Below, one piece after another: positions 5,547-5,621 of a stretch of 5,621 nucleotides of DNA (positions within the stretch are counted from its first letter, which is position 1; every line of letters begins with the position of its first letter). The stretch spans positions 1 through 5,621 of the forward strand of contig DHNJ01000271.1 of the NCBI GenBank assembly GCA_002409445.1. The letters are read 5' to 3'. This DNA is from Armatimonadetes bacterium UBA5419 (GTDB lineage: Bacteria; Armatimonadota; UBA10988). The notes beneath the pieces were generated by a model. The model worked only from the letters and a program-made list of their open reading frames with translations, ran no database searches and was not told the DNA's origin. A program made the translations under genes and the position numbers.

Positions 5547-5563
5547 GCCGCCGCTTCGGCGGC
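5547..5563. repeat. Perfect hairpin GCCGCCG-CTT-CGGCGGC
   Basis: Seven-base arms surround CTT; an alternative fold gives a stable C(UUCG)G tetraloop on a five-base stem. No T-run is adjacent. It lies between B copy 2 and the inverted C copy in the repeat block. Confidence 0.5.
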
Positions 5564-5597
5564 AGATGGCCGATACACCTGCCAACATAGTTGACGA

Positions 5598-5614
5598 GCG
5601 CCGGCGGTCCCTTC
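5598..5614 (-). repeat. Family C, copy 3 (inverted, left arm only)
   Basis: On the minus strand GAAGGGACCGCCGGCGC is identical over 17 bases to 5334-5350. Beyond it the similarity to copy 2 stops, so the second hairpin arm is absent. The window ends 7 bases later. Confidence 0.7.
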
Positions 5615-5621
5615 GAGCCGC

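Larger units (their letters stand above)
5163..5621. other. Upstream region of the 4068-5162 gene followed by a repeat block
   Basis: The first 95 bases hold the leader and promoter of the minus-strand gene. From about 5300 to the window edge there is a repeat mosaic: B (5303-5328), C (5335-5360), D (5405-5445), B (5467-5496), a hairpin (5547-5563) and an inverted C copy (5598-5614). No open frame here has coding character; those that exist run through the repeats. Confidence 0.65.

Noticed and set aside
5591..5596. TTGACG as a plus-strand -35 box
   Set aside because: The -10 region would fall in the C repeat and no T/A-rich hexamer is present before the window ends; it cannot be supported.

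Overview
The window is very GC-rich bacterial DNA (clearly above 60% GC by eye). It holds three protein-coding genes, all for predicted secreted or cell-surface proteins, separated by long intergenic stretches packed with short palindromic repeats. A secreted right-handed beta-helix carbohydrate-active protein, two poorly characterised exported proteins and dispersed repeats of the type built around GCGGACAAGAGTGTCCGC together suggest a free-living Planctomycetota, Armatimonadota or similar large-genome environmental bacterium. This is an impression from protein style; no rRNA or marker gene is present to confirm it.

Layout. Positions 1-2480 (+) are the 3' part of a large beta-helix protein whose start lies upstream of the window; it ends in a jelly-roll-like C-terminal domain. 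Positions 2481-2885 are a convergent intergenic region with hairpin repeats of families A, B and C and two further hairpins. Positions 2886-3815 (-) encode a 309-residue exported protein with a possible PepSY-like C-terminus. Positions 3816-4067 are a spacer with a promoter for that gene, one A repeat and one half-copy of repeat D. Positions 4068-5162 (-) encode a 364-residue exported protein that may have a LolA-like fold. Positions 5163-5621 hold its ribosome binding site and promoter, followed by a dense block of repeats B, C and D to the window edge.

How the parts relate. The two minus-strand genes each have their own sigma-70-like promoter with the same extended -10 block, GGCTAGAGTC, placed about 65 bases before the start codon. 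They are therefore probably separate transcripts under similar control rather than a tight operon. Nothing links them enzymatically to the beta-helix gene beyond shared export to the envelope or outside.

The least ordinary content is the repeat landscape: four unrelated palindrome families, each in both orientations or in full and half copies. One family (D) begins with GTAG followed by a hairpin, as REP elements mobilised by RAYT transposases do, and one D copy supplies the stop codon of the 364-residue gene. No transposase, CRISPR array, tRNA or rRNA was seen.
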